Origin: a virus
DNA length: 64,000 nt
Strand: one strand, 5' to 3'
IMG/VR virus record: IMGVR_UViG_3300043775_001610
Location: 46,253-110,252 of that record
Shown here: positions 57,476-63,980 of the stretch, piece by piece
How positions within the stretch are numbered: the stretch's first letter is position 1
How the letters are laid out: every line of letters starts with the position of its first letter
Notes under the pieces: model-generated
Database searches by the model: none
Seen by the model: only the letters and a program-made list of their open reading frames with translations
What the model was told of the DNA's origin: nothing
Position numbers and translations under genes: made by a program

Positions 57476-58366
57476 ATGGAAGCATTATCACAGAACACCA
57501 GTCAGCTCGGAGGAAAACTACTTGGCGGAGGAGGAACTGGGATTTGGCAGTATGAAAACTTTCTTTCTAAAGAAGAGTGCGAAGAACTAATTAAATTCTT
57601 TAACGCAAATGAAGAGGAGTGGAGATTTATTTGTTTTTATGGATCTTACGGTATGCATGTTGTTTCTCCATTTACTAAGGAGCATGGTACTTCAATAACT
57701 GAAGAATATATGGCTAACCTAAGAGAAAGAATGATTCAGTACTGTTCTGATGCTGCTGGAAGACCTATGAAGATTAATAGTATGCATGCACAGAAGTGGG
57801 AGATTGGTGCTTATGCAAACGATCACTCAGACAACACAGACCTTGATGGCGAAGATATGGGCTGGGCTGATAACAAACAATACTCTGGGATATATCTAAA
57901 TAGTCAACCAGACTATGAAGGTGGAGTTTTGAAGTTTAGAGATCACAACCTAGATGTTGTTCCGCCTACGGGATCTTTTGTATCATTCCCTGGAGGCGTA
58001 GAAAATATTCATAGCGTTACTGAGATTACTGCTGGAACAAGATACACGATAGTAATATTCTGGGATTATGCAGATGCATGGTACTCTGAAGCACAATTGC
58101 AAGAATGGGAAAGATTAATTTTTAAGGAAAGAATTCATCAATATCAATTGAAGCAGCAATGGAAAGACAAGGTAGCACACCCTTTGCTAGAAAATCCATA
58201 TGCTGGATTAGACAACCCAGAAGAATTACCAGAAGGACTAATGGAAAGCTTGACTTCTGCAGACATTAAGTGTAATGCTAGAAGAAATCAAGAGGCAGCA
58301 ATTAAAGCTGGTAAGGTTCCAGCTGGAGTAGTTGTTGACCAGATAATTACAGAGGAAGATGTTTGA
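57476..58366 (+). CDS. 2OG-Fe(II) dioxygenase (prolyl-4-hydroxylase-like)
   Basis: 296 residues. The iron ligands read H117-x-D119 (ANDHSDN) and distal His179 (ENIHSV), and Arg189 (GTRYTIVIF) would hold 2-oxoglutarate. The double-stranded beta-helix strands between (QYSGIYLNS, GGVLKFRDHN) are in order. It may hydroxylate a phage or host protein. A C-terminal helical extension of ~90 residues follows the catalytic part. Confidence 0.82.
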   Translation: MEALSQNTSQLGGKLLGGGGTGIWQYENFLSKEECEELIKFFNANEEEWRFICFYGSYGMHVVSPFTKEHGTSITEEYMANLRERMIQYCSDAAGRPMKINSMHAQKWEIGAYANDHSDNTDLDGEDMGWADNKQYSGIYLNSQPDYEGGVLKFRDHNLDVVPPTGSFVSFPGGVENIHSVTEITAGTRYTIVIFWDYADAWYSEAQLQEWERLIFKERIHQYQLKQQWKDKVAHPLLENPYAGLDNPEELPEGLMESLTSADIKCNARRNQEAAIKAGKVPAGVVVDQIITEEDV

Positions 58367-58661
58367 TCTAGAATCAGCCGTAAAGCATCACGGCACATTT
58401 ATTTTTGGATCACCAGAAAGCTCAATTGGAATAAATAAAGACGGTGATTCATACGACTACTCTTTTAATACTGAGACTGGAAGAGTTTCTTACGATAAAG
58501 ATATTGATAATACTTACTTAGTTTATCTAAATAACACCTATACAGAAAAAATTGAAAAAAGAAGATTGACTTTAGAGCAGCTTACAAAGTGGTTCTACGA
58601 TCTATCAGATGAATATTTTAATGAAAATGTAAAGAATATAGCTCTGGAGGAAAATATATAA
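58359..58661 (+). CDS. Hypothetical protein between two oxygenases
   Basis: 100 residues, overlapping the oxygenase by 8 bp and the next gene by 1. Tyr/Asp-rich, beta-prone (DSYDYSFNTETGRVSYDKD), ending in a helix. It may be a substrate or partner of the flanking oxygenases. Confidence 0.5.
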   Translation: MFDLESAVKHHGTFIFGSPESSIGINKDGDSYDYSFNTETGRVSYDKDIDNTYLVYLNNTYTEKIEKRRLTLEQLTKWFYDLSDEYFNENVKNIALEENI

Positions 58662-59431
58662 TGGAATTAAATGAGATAGACGATAGCGATCTGTACTCAG
58701 AAAGAGGATCTAATTTTCCAAAATATTTTTTGAAAAACAAGGAAATTCTAGAAAATAGAAAAGTCATAATAGATAAAGATTTGTGGTACATTCCAGACTT
58801 TCTTACAAAAGAGGAGCTTGAATACTTAAAGCCATTTTGTGATGATAAAACTGGCTGGTACCTAACATCAAGATCTAGCTCTATTAGAAATAAATTTATT
58901 GGTGTTAACTATAGAATACACCCAGAAGGAACAGTCTGCCCAACACGTGGAATAGATTTAAGTAACAGCGCAATATTTCCAGATGAAACAGATTCAAGAT
59001 ACCATCCAGAGTTGTGGTACAAGCCTGAAGGAGTATTCGATAGAATGAAAGTGGTTCTTCCAAATAGACTAAATGAGGATATCACTCTACAATCATTCTG
59101 GCCTCTGGATGACTCAGATCATAGTGGTGCATACCAATGGCACTGGGAAAAAAGTATGGCAGCAGAGCTAGGAGACACAGAGTTCAATGACTTTGGAATG
59201 ACAGCGGCATGGTCAATATATTTAAATGAAGATTTTGAGGACGGTAATTTAGAGTTTTCATATAAGCCATATGTCATTAAGCCTAAAGCTGGAATGTTAA
59301 TATCAATTCCAATGACAAAAGAATTTACTCATCGTGTAACTCCAGTAAAAAATGGAGAAAGACATACCCTTTATGGAACATGCTTTCAAGATTTAAACGA
59401 TAGAGAAATTTCTAATGGAGAAACCTGCTAA
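58661..59431 (+). CDS. Second 2OG-Fe(II) dioxygenase-like protein, HxE variant
   Basis: 256 residues. The iron motif seems to be H161-W-E163 (YQWHWEKS) in place of the usual HxD, with distal His224 (EFTHRVTP) and Arg234 (GERHTLYG). Strands AAWSIYLNEDF and GNLEFSY surround the site as in P4H-like folds. It may be active with Glu or use another metal; both options need testing. It lies 1 bp from the previous gene, so the two oxygenases are co-transcribed. Confidence 0.6.
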   Translation: MELNEIDDSDLYSERGSNFPKYFLKNKEILENRKVIIDKDLWYIPDFLTKEELEYLKPFCDDKTGWYLTSRSSSIRNKFIGVNYRIHPEGTVCPTRGIDLSNSAIFPDETDSRYHPELWYKPEGVFDRMKVVLPNRLNEDITLQSFWPLDDSDHSGAYQWHWEKSMAAELGDTEFNDFGMTAAWSIYLNEDFEDGNLEFSYKPYVIKPKAGMLISIPMTKEFTHRVTPVKNGERHTLYGTCFQDLNDREISNGETC

Positions 59432-59434
59432 CTA

Positions 59435-59463
59435 TTGACTAGCTATCTTGGTTATAGTATAAT
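59435..59463 (+). promoter_or_regulatory. Promoter, leaderless type
   Basis: TTGACT (59435-59440), 17-nt spacer, TATAAT (59458-59463); ATG 59471 follows after 7 nt. Confidence 0.6.
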
Positions 59464-59470
59464 ATAATAT

Positions 59471-59632
59471 ATGAAAACACTTATTATTATTTTTATTTTA
59501 TCTTTAGCTGTCTGCGGATATCTGGGATATAAACTTTATCAAGAAATTTCTGTAATTATGGAAGCAAAAAAAATACAAGATAAATCGGCACAGGATCGGT
59601 TTTGGGCAAGTCAACAGTCGTTCGAGGAGTAA
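59471..59632 (+). CDS. 53-residue membrane-anchored peptide
   Basis: N-terminal hydrophobic helix (TLIIIFILSLAVCGYLGYKL), then a charged helical tail. The sequence before Cys15 (LAVC) is not a clean lipobox. Probably a small inner-membrane protein. It precedes groES by 3 nt. Confidence 0.5.
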   Translation: MKTLIIIFILSLAVCGYLGYKLYQEISVIMEAKKIQDKSAQDRFWASQQSFEE

Positions 59633-59635
59633 AAA

Positions 59636-59932
59636 ATGATTAAGCCATTTGGCAACTTATTGTTAGTTAAAGAAAATAAGGTAGAAGACAGAACCACATC
59701 GTCTGGTATAGTTTTAATGGCTTCGCTTAGCGATTCTCCTCTCAGGGTTGGAAAGATACTTGATCTTGGAAATGGTGAACATAACTATAAGGGTGAGCTT
59801 ATACCAATTAATGGATTGGCCATTGGAGATAGTGTGTATTACAATCAAAACAGTGGCACAGATATTGAAGATGAAGACGGGGAAAAGTATTTGCTTTTGA
59901 ATACAAAGAGCGTACTAGCAATTAAGAGGTAA
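59636..59932 (+). CDS. groES: GroES-like co-chaperonin (Cpn10)
   Basis: 98 residues with the Cpn10 order: PFGNLLLVKENK, then a mobile loop (TTSSGIVLM), GKILDLGNGE, GDSVYYNQNSG and LLLNTKSVLAI. ATG 59636 has a GAGGAG site. GroES caps the host GroEL; no groEL is present here, as in T4 (gp31) and other phages whose capsid needs a modified cage. It suggests that the capsid protein requires a special co-chaperonin. Confidence 0.88.
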   Translation: MIKPFGNLLLVKENKVEDRTTSSGIVLMASLSDSPLRVGKILDLGNGEHNYKGELIPINGLAIGDSVYYNQNSGTDIEDEDGEKYLLLNTKSVLAIKR

Positions 59933-59934
59933 AT

Positions 59935-60120
59935 TTGAGAAACAAATTTAACTTTAAGGTTTTATCTAACTCAGTTGTTCTTCAGGTTAAAACCAAATCA
60001 CCAGAGAAGTGGCTTCTTGTAGACAGAGAAACTGGACAGGTTTATCAGGGTAGCGAAAATGGACATTGGGATAGATTAGATCCAGTTATAAAATATACTG
60101 ATGATTCTACTATATTGTAA
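59935..60120 (+). CDS. Hypothetical small protein after groES
   Basis: 61 residues from TTG 59935, with AGAGG upstream. Beta-rich with basic segments (NKFNFKVLSNSVVLQVKT, then LLVDRETGQVY). No motif recognised. It ends just before the first of two twin promoter cassettes. Confidence 0.5.
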   Translation: MRNKFNFKVLSNSVVLQVKTKSPEKWLLVDRETGQVYQGSENGHWDRLDPVIKYTDDSTIL

Positions 60121-60160
60121 CTAATTTAGCGAAAAAAGTGCGGCGGAAAATAGAAGGCTA

Positions 60161-60189
60161 TTGACAGTACCTGTCGTATATTATATAAT
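60161..60189 (+). promoter_or_regulatory. Promoter-operator cassette A (leaderless)
   Basis: TTGACA (60161-60166), 17-nt spacer, TATAAT (60184-60189), ATG 60198 after 8 nt. The -35 is overlapped by a perfect inverted repeat GACAG-TAC-CTGTC (60163-60175). The upstream GAAAAAAGTG (60131-60140) and further AT-rich sequence is also present in cassette B at 62666. Confidence 0.75.
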
Positions 60190-60197
60190 AAACTATA

Positions 60198-60329
60198 ATG
60201 ATAAAAAAACTTGTATGTAAAATTAAAGGCCATTTTCTTGTAAATGCAGGAACATGCCCATATACTGGATCAACATATCAATATTGTGAAAGATGTGAGA
60301 CAATGATTCCAATTCAGGTGGCAGTGTGA
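60198..60329 (+). CDS. 43-residue zinc-binding protein
   Basis: Leaderless start. Four Cys: two in CKIKGH...AGTC, and CERC near 30-33, so a ribbon-like zinc site is likely. It overlaps the next gene by 4 bp. Unknown function. Confidence 0.55.
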   Translation: MIKKLVCKIKGHFLVNAGTCPYTGSTYQYCERCETMIPIQVAV

Positions 60330-60448
60330 AAGAGCCAAGAATAATGAAGATGGACTGGCGTTCATTAGGATACTGGCCTGTGTACAAAGATGGAAAGCTT
60401 ACTTGGGAAAGGGATCCAGATGAAGCAGAAGATAACCTTTTACTCTAA
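60326..60448 (+). CDS. 40-residue hypothetical protein
   Basis: GTG start, Trp-rich (MDWRSLGYWPVYKDGKLTWE) and acidic at the end. Overlaps its neighbours by 4 and 29 bp. Unknown function. Confidence 0.45.
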   Translation: MKEPRIMKMDWRSLGYWPVYKDGKLTWERDPDEAEDNLLL

Positions 60449-61166
60449 AAGAAAGCAAAACATAGGAAACGAGCATATTCCAGAGCCATCCAAAAGTGCT
60501 ATTCCAGAATGGTTTTCTTCGGCGGACAAGCATAGAAAAATGCCTAACGGTCTTTATGAACTTAACCTTGTTACTAAAGATGGTAAACAAGAATTTGAAA
60601 GAGTCTTATCTTGGAAGTCTTGTCCAGCGCTTTTAGATGCAGTAATATCTGGCTATGTATTAAAAACTCCAGTTGATATAAAAATAAATAAGGTCAACGG
60701 TAATCCACATATTTCTAATATTGAAGAGTGTGGCTATTTTTGCAGCATGCGAGGTTATCAAGAAGGATTGCCTACTCCACATGGATATGAAGACCTACAA
60801 CTTCAATGGATTACAAACTGGGTTCCAAAAGTCCCTGCAGGCTACACAACTATGTGGACTCACCCTTTAAATAGATTTGATTTACCTTTTGTTTCTATAT
60901 CAGGTTTTGTAGATACAGAATCTTATAATCAAAGGGGAAAGCTTCCGTTTTTTATAAAAAAAGATTTTGAAGGAACAATACCAGCAGGAACTCCATTTAT
61001 ACAGATATTTCCAATTAAAAATGAAAACTGGCAGATGGATTTAAAGTTATATACGGAAGAAGAAATAGAAGAAAATGATCAAGTAGATTACAAAATAACA
61101 CATCTACAAGATTCTAGTAAATCTAATTACAAAAAAAGTTTTTGGGTAAAAAAACAATATGAATAG
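60420..61166 (+). CDS. Conserved-looking phage protein (DUF6065-like, uncertain)
   Basis: 248 residues from ATG 60420; a longer form from 60390 would overlap more of the previous gene. Begins KQKITFYSKRKQN, then IPEWFSSADK, CPALLDAVISGYVLKTPVDI, and late GTIPAGTPFIQIFPIK. I recall a similar opening in phage proteins of unknown function, but I cannot confirm the family. No catalytic triad or metal motif is visible. Confidence 0.5.
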   Translation: MKQKITFYSKRKQNIGNEHIPEPSKSAIPEWFSSADKHRKMPNGLYELNLVTKDGKQEFERVLSWKSCPALLDAVISGYVLKTPVDIKINKVNGNPHISNIEECGYFCSMRGYQEGLPTPHGYEDLQLQWITNWVPKVPAGYTTMWTHPLNRFDLPFVSISGFVDTESYNQRGKLPFFIKKDFEGTIPAGTPFIQIFPIKNENWQMDLKLYTEEEIEENDQVDYKITHLQDSSKSNYKKSFWVKKQYE

Positions 61167-61174
61167 GAGCAAAA

Positions 61175-61438
61175 ATGATTGAATGGTTGGCAAGACGTAT
61201 ATTTAGTTGGACAAGCCTTAGAGAATACATCTTTGATGAAGTTCATCTATATGATCATTTAGATACAATTGTTAATGACCCAGAAGGAATGAAGATAGCA
61301 TCCTCAAGCTGGATGGAAGGCGATATGTGGTATGGTTGGACATATGATAGTAACGCAAAGCGTTACTACTTTGACGATATTGGTAATAAATCCCTTATCG
61401 GTTTATGGGAAGATCAATTCCTAAGCAAGGCAGACTAA
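61175..61438 (+). CDS. Hypothetical acidic protein
   Basis: 87 residues, ATG with AGGAG at spacing about 6. Trp/Tyr/Asp-rich (WMEGDMWYGWTYDSNAK), no Cys. Ends 3 nt before the fifth tRNA. Unknown function. Confidence 0.55.
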   Translation: MIEWLARRIFSWTSLREYIFDEVHLYDHLDTIVNDPEGMKIASSSWMEGDMWYGWTYDSNAKRYYFDDIGNKSLIGLWEDQFLSKAD

Positions 61439-61441
61439 CAT

Positions 61442-61512
61442 TTCAGGTTCCTATAATGGTCGTAGAGCGGTTTCCGAAACCGATAATGAAGGTCCGATTC
61501 CTTCACCTGGAG
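61442..61512 (+). tRNA. tRNA-Arg (CCG), divergent
   Basis: The acceptor TTCAGGT pairs with ACCTGGA (one T:G). The anticodon stem GCGGT/ACCGA has one G:A mismatch at its base and a loop TTCCGAA (anticodon CCG). The T arm GAAGG/CCTTC is perfect. The D arm is CTAT/GTAG with a T:G pair. CCG reads CGG, a codon seldom used in the phage genes here, so the purpose is unclear. It may be a degraded or suppressor-like copy. Confidence 0.75.
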
Positions 61513-61516
61513 CTTA

Positions 61517-61708
61517 GTGTCTAAACATTGGGAAGATAAGTCTCAGTGGATAACAAATTGCCCTATTTGTTATTGTGCAGTAACTCATCAATTAAGAGAC
61601 TATCATATTCAATATCATGAAGATTTGATCGCAATTAGTGAGGTCGGCGAAAATAGAGAGATCCCAGTCAACTACGTTGACACAACTGATGGTATAATAG
61701 ATACCTAA
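61517..61708 (+). CDS. Small C2H2 zinc-finger protein
   Basis: 63 residues, GTG start just behind the tRNA. A classical-looking finger CPIC...HQLRDYHIQYH provides Cys15, Cys18 and two spaced His, as in DNA-binding C2H2 fingers. Acidic C-terminus. Probably a DNA- or protein-binding regulator. Confidence 0.6.
   Translation: MSKHWEDKSQWITNCPICYCAVTHQLRDYHIQYHEDLIAISEVGENREIPVNYVDTTDGIIDT
61693..61698 (+). promoter_or_regulatory. -10 box before the membrane protein gene
   Basis: TATAAT 29 nt before ATG 61728, inside the end of the previous gene. A TTGACA at 61677 is too close to act as its -35. Weak. Confidence 0.35.
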
Positions 61709-61727
61709 CGATAAGGGTATATTAAAT

Positions 61728-61973
61728 ATGGAACAGTGGGTAAATAGCTACGCCTCATACGTGCTTGTTTTAAGCGGTGCTGCAGCTATGTTTGTAATTG
61801 GCAGGAAGAAAAGATTTGGTTGGCTCTGGTTCATATTTAATGAATTTATGTGGACTGCATATGCTTTGATAACAAAGCAGTACGGTTTTATTCTTGGCGC
61901 TATCCTTTATGGGATAGTAGGTGTTAAATCTTATTTACACTGGTCTAAAAAGGGAATAAACAAGATACATTAA
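61728..61973 (+). CDS. Small membrane protein (three hydrophobic segments)
   Basis: 81 residues with SYVLVLSGAAAMFVIG, FGWLWFIFNEFMWTAYAL and FILGAILYGIVGVKSYL. The alternation and the charged KKR linker suit a three-pass membrane protein, somewhat like the subunits of small-substrate (PnuC-type) transporters, but far shorter. Function uncertain. Confidence 0.55.
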   Translation: MEQWVNSYASYVLVLSGAAAMFVIGRKKRFGWLWFIFNEFMWTAYALITKQYGFILGAILYGIVGVKSYLHWSKKGINKIH

Positions 61974-61985
61974 TAGGGGGAACCA

Positions 61986-62234
61986 ATGGCATACTCTAGA
62001 TTTACAGACAGCGACATTTATATATACGCTCATGTAGGCGGATGGATAGAATGTGCTGCATGTTGGTTAAATGAACGTTCAGATGAATACTCTTTATTAT
62101 CAATGTCAGAAGAGATCCATGATGATGGACATTTAATTGCTCATGTACGGGAGCATATTAAAGCAGGGCACGATGTACCAATAGGGCTATTAGCCGAGAT
62201 CCTAGATGATCCAGAAAGATATGGTAAAATATGA
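61986..62234 (+). CDS. Small zinc-like protein, CxxC plus His
   Basis: 82 residues. CAAC at 23-26 and HLIAHVREH near 49-57 could make a Cys2-His2 site. The N-terminal DSDIYIYAHVGGW and C-terminal DDPERYG segments have no motif. It overlaps the next gene by 4 bp. Confidence 0.55.
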   Translation: MAYSRFTDSDIYIYAHVGGWIECAACWLNERSDEYSLLSMSEEIHDDGHLIAHVREHIKAGHDVPIGLLAEILDDPERYGKI

Positions 62235-62458
62235 GTATGGATAATATTGAATTAACAGATGAAGAGATCTCAAAAGGGTATCAATCAGAGAACCCAGATG
62301 AAGATAAGTGGGACAACATTGAGAAGGCTTGCTGGAGCGGATACAAGCAGGTGGGTATGAAGGACAAGGGCGGAAGAAGAGTCCCTAACTGCGTACCTGT
62401 AAAGAAGTCCCTATTTGGCACAGAAGGCCCTCAGAAGCTCATACCAAGGAATAAGTAA
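62231..62458 (+). CDS. Conserved phage protein, 'CWxGYxQxGMKxKxG' type
   Basis: 75 residues. The core CWSGYKQVGMKDKGGRRVPN (near 34-53) followed by CVPVKK is a pattern I have seen in cyanophage and other marine or freshwater phage proteins of unknown function. Two Cys at its ends may pair or bind metal. Its conservation suggests a virion or morphogenesis role, but that is not shown. Confidence 0.6.
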   Translation: MSMDNIELTDEEISKGYQSENPDEDKWDNIEKACWSGYKQVGMKDKGGRRVPNCVPVKKSLFGTEGPQKLIPRNK

Positions 62459-62459
62459 T

Positions 62460-62627
62460 ATGGGTATATTAGATAACCTTGAAGCCTACTTAGAATCGGC
62501 GGAAGAGGCAGAAAAGTGCCATTACTGCCAAGCTATAGCTACATATAATGACCTAGCAGAAGTAGATAGAACCTATCAAATAGTAGGTGTATGTGCATGT
62601 CATGCATATAAAGGATTAGTTTCATAA
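62460..62627 (+). CDS. 55-residue zinc-ribbon protein
   Basis: From ATG 62460; an upstream frame start would overlap the previous gene. CHYC near residues 20-23 and CACH near 44-47 give a zinc site. Acidic N-terminal helix. It ends right before the second twin promoter cassette. Confidence 0.55.
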   Translation: MGILDNLEAYLESAEEAEKCHYCQAIATYNDLAEVDRTYQIVGVCACHAYKGLVS

Positions 62628-62665
62628 TATAGATCGAAAAAGTGAAGTCGAAAAGTAGAGACCTC

Positions 62666-62694
62666 TTGTCAGTACCTGACATAAATGTTATAAT
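62666..62694 (+). promoter_or_regulatory. Promoter-operator cassette B (leaderless)
   Basis: TTGTCA (62666-62671), 17-nt spacer, TATAAT (62689-62694), ATG 62701 after 6 nt. The -35 lies in a perfect inverted repeat GTCAG-TAC-CTGAC (62668-62680). The nonamer CAGTACCTG is shared with cassette A, and the upstream GAAAAAGTG...GAAAA blocks match it as well. Confidence 0.75.
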
Positions 62695-62700
62695 AAATAC

Positions 62701-62910
62701 ATGCTGCAGAACTTAGAAATACCTGATCCCTTTGCTACTTTTGTGGCACATAAATATGCCAACTTTAAGGGAGCTAAATATGACTTCTTTAGCGGTGAAT
62801 GGGATATGGCATGCGGTGCATGCCAAGAGCCATTGAGCGCTCCAACTAAAAAGATATTGACTAAGATCAGACTATATCACACTAGAAATGAATGCATGGG
62901 TGGATACTAA
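62701..62910 (+). CDS. Small zinc-binding protein
   Basis: 69 residues, leaderless start. CGAC (near 38-41) and a late Cys near 65 with nearby His (LYHTRNEC) may form a zinc site. The middle contains PTKKILTKIR. It overlaps the next gene by 19 bp. Confidence 0.55.
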   Translation: MLQNLEIPDPFATFVAHKYANFKGAKYDFFSGEWDMACGACQEPLSAPTKKILTKIRLYHTRNECMGGY

Positions 62911-63257
62911 TTAAGAACCTAAACCAGGTATTTAAGCCATATAAAGCTCAATTTGATAGATGTCCCCTACACATCAAGATCATAGCCGTTTTGTGCGTTA
63001 TGTACCTATCTGTCCCAATTGACCCATTTGATATACTATTTCCCTGGATGGCATTTAGTGATGATCTATTCATAGCAGGCATCCTACTCAAGATATTGCA
63101 CAAACACGGCGGGCTACCAGAAGAGGATAAGACTTCCCCTATAGACCTACTAAGAGATATATTCAAGAGAGTAGATAAGAAACAAGAGCCTACCTCCTTA
63201 GCAGCACATTTATTTATAGATAATGTATGCAAGAATTGTGGATTGAAAGAGGTGTAA
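62892..63257 (+). CDS. DUF1232 (YkvA-like) membrane protein with a Cys tail
   Basis: 121 residues. A hydrophobic segment with LSVPIDPFDILFPWMAFSDD (near 39-58) is the DUF1232 signature (P-I-D-x-x-P/F...DD), seen in small membrane proteins of unknown function. A charged linker follows, and a C-terminal CKNC that may bind zinc. The start overlaps the previous gene. Confidence 0.65.
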   Translation: MHGWILIKNLNQVFKPYKAQFDRCPLHIKIIAVLCVMYLSVPIDPFDILFPWMAFSDDLFIAGILLKILHKHGGLPEEDKTSPIDLLRDIFKRVDKKQEPTSLAAHLFIDNVCKNCGLKEV

Positions 63258-63260
63258 TAA

Positions 63261-63416
63261 ATGATAGATAAGATTATAGGTAGAAATCCTAATTGTTATA
63301 CAGGAGGAGATTGCTGGAATTATGACTATTCAGATAGATGGTTGTTACTATTCGGTATTGCAATATCAATAGTATTCATAGCCCTAAAAATACGCTCAAT
63401 AAGAGGTGGCAAATAG
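63261..63416 (+). CDS. 51-residue single-pass membrane protein
   Basis: N-terminal polar part with NCYTGGDCWNYDY (two Cys, outside), a membrane helix WLLLFGIAISIVFIALKI, then a basic tail. It starts 3 nt after the previous stop. Unknown function. Confidence 0.5.
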   Translation: MIDKIIGRNPNCYTGGDCWNYDYSDRWLLLFGIAISIVFIALKIRSIRGGK

Positions 63417-63418
63417 AT

Positions 63419-63583
63419 ATGGCAAAAAAACGGAAGTTCAATTGGGATCAACAGGTTAAATATGCCCAAGAAGCATTAGATAAGAATAAAGCCCTAATAG
63501 AGTCTACATCTAGAGGAACTAATGCAAATAAGGCTTCATCTTGGTCTAGAAGACCATCTAAGAACAAGAGCCCATTGCAATAA
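63419..63583 (+). CDS. 54-residue basic protein
   Basis: From ATG 63419; a longer in-frame start would overlap the previous gene. Very basic (MAKKRKFNWDQQVKYAQ, then SSWSRRPSKNKS), probably nucleic-acid binding. It is the last gene before the non-coding region. Confidence 0.5.
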   Translation: MAKKRKFNWDQQVKYAQEALDKNKALIESTSRGTNANKASSWSRRPSKNKSPLQ

Positions 63584-63631
63584 ATTAGCTCCTACCCATT
63601 ATATCCCCCTCCCTTTAATCTCCCTTGTATG

Positions 63632-63646
63632 AGCCTCCTAGAGGCT
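63632..63646 (+). terminator. Terminator-like hairpin
   Basis: AGCCTC-CTA-GAGGCT is followed by TTATTT, after the last small gene. The stem is only 6 bp, so termination may be partial. Confidence 0.5.
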
Positions 63647-63650
63647 TATT

Positions 63651-63680
63651 TAGTGGAGTATTGTGGAGTAAAGTGGAGAA
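63651..63680 (+). repeat. Three tandem 10-bp repeats (GTGGAG core)
   Basis: TAGTGGAGTA, TTGTGGAGTA, AAGTGGAGAA in a row, spaced by exactly one helix turn. This is the arrangement of iterons or cooperative regulator sites. Confidence 0.6.
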
Positions 63681-63934
63681 TCATACTATCAATTTAGATC
63701 CAAATACTATCATTATATATAGTTAAACATATGTGTGTAATGGAACGTTACCATTTGATGGGTCATAATGTCAATAGGGCCCATATAAAGCATATTGGCC
63801 AATATATGTCAATAGATATTCCAGGAAATTTTTTTATTTGTTCGTAAAGAGCAATTTTGGCCCATATTTATGCCAAAAAATTATGTCTAATTCTGTATAA
63901 TTTGTCTCATATAATGAGATATTTTATACAGATA

Positions 63935-63963
63935 TTGACAGATTTTATTCGATTTGCTACAAA
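63935..63963 (+). promoter_or_regulatory. Promoter at the window end
   Basis: TTGACA (63935-63940), 17-nt spacer, TACAAA (63958-63963), about 18 nt before an ATG at 63981. Confidence 0.55.
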
Positions 63964-63980
63964 TTCCAGCGTATTTTTAT

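Noticed and set aside
61677-61698. TTGACA paired with TATAAT at 61693
   Set aside because: The spacer would be 10 nt, too short for a sigma-70-type promoter.
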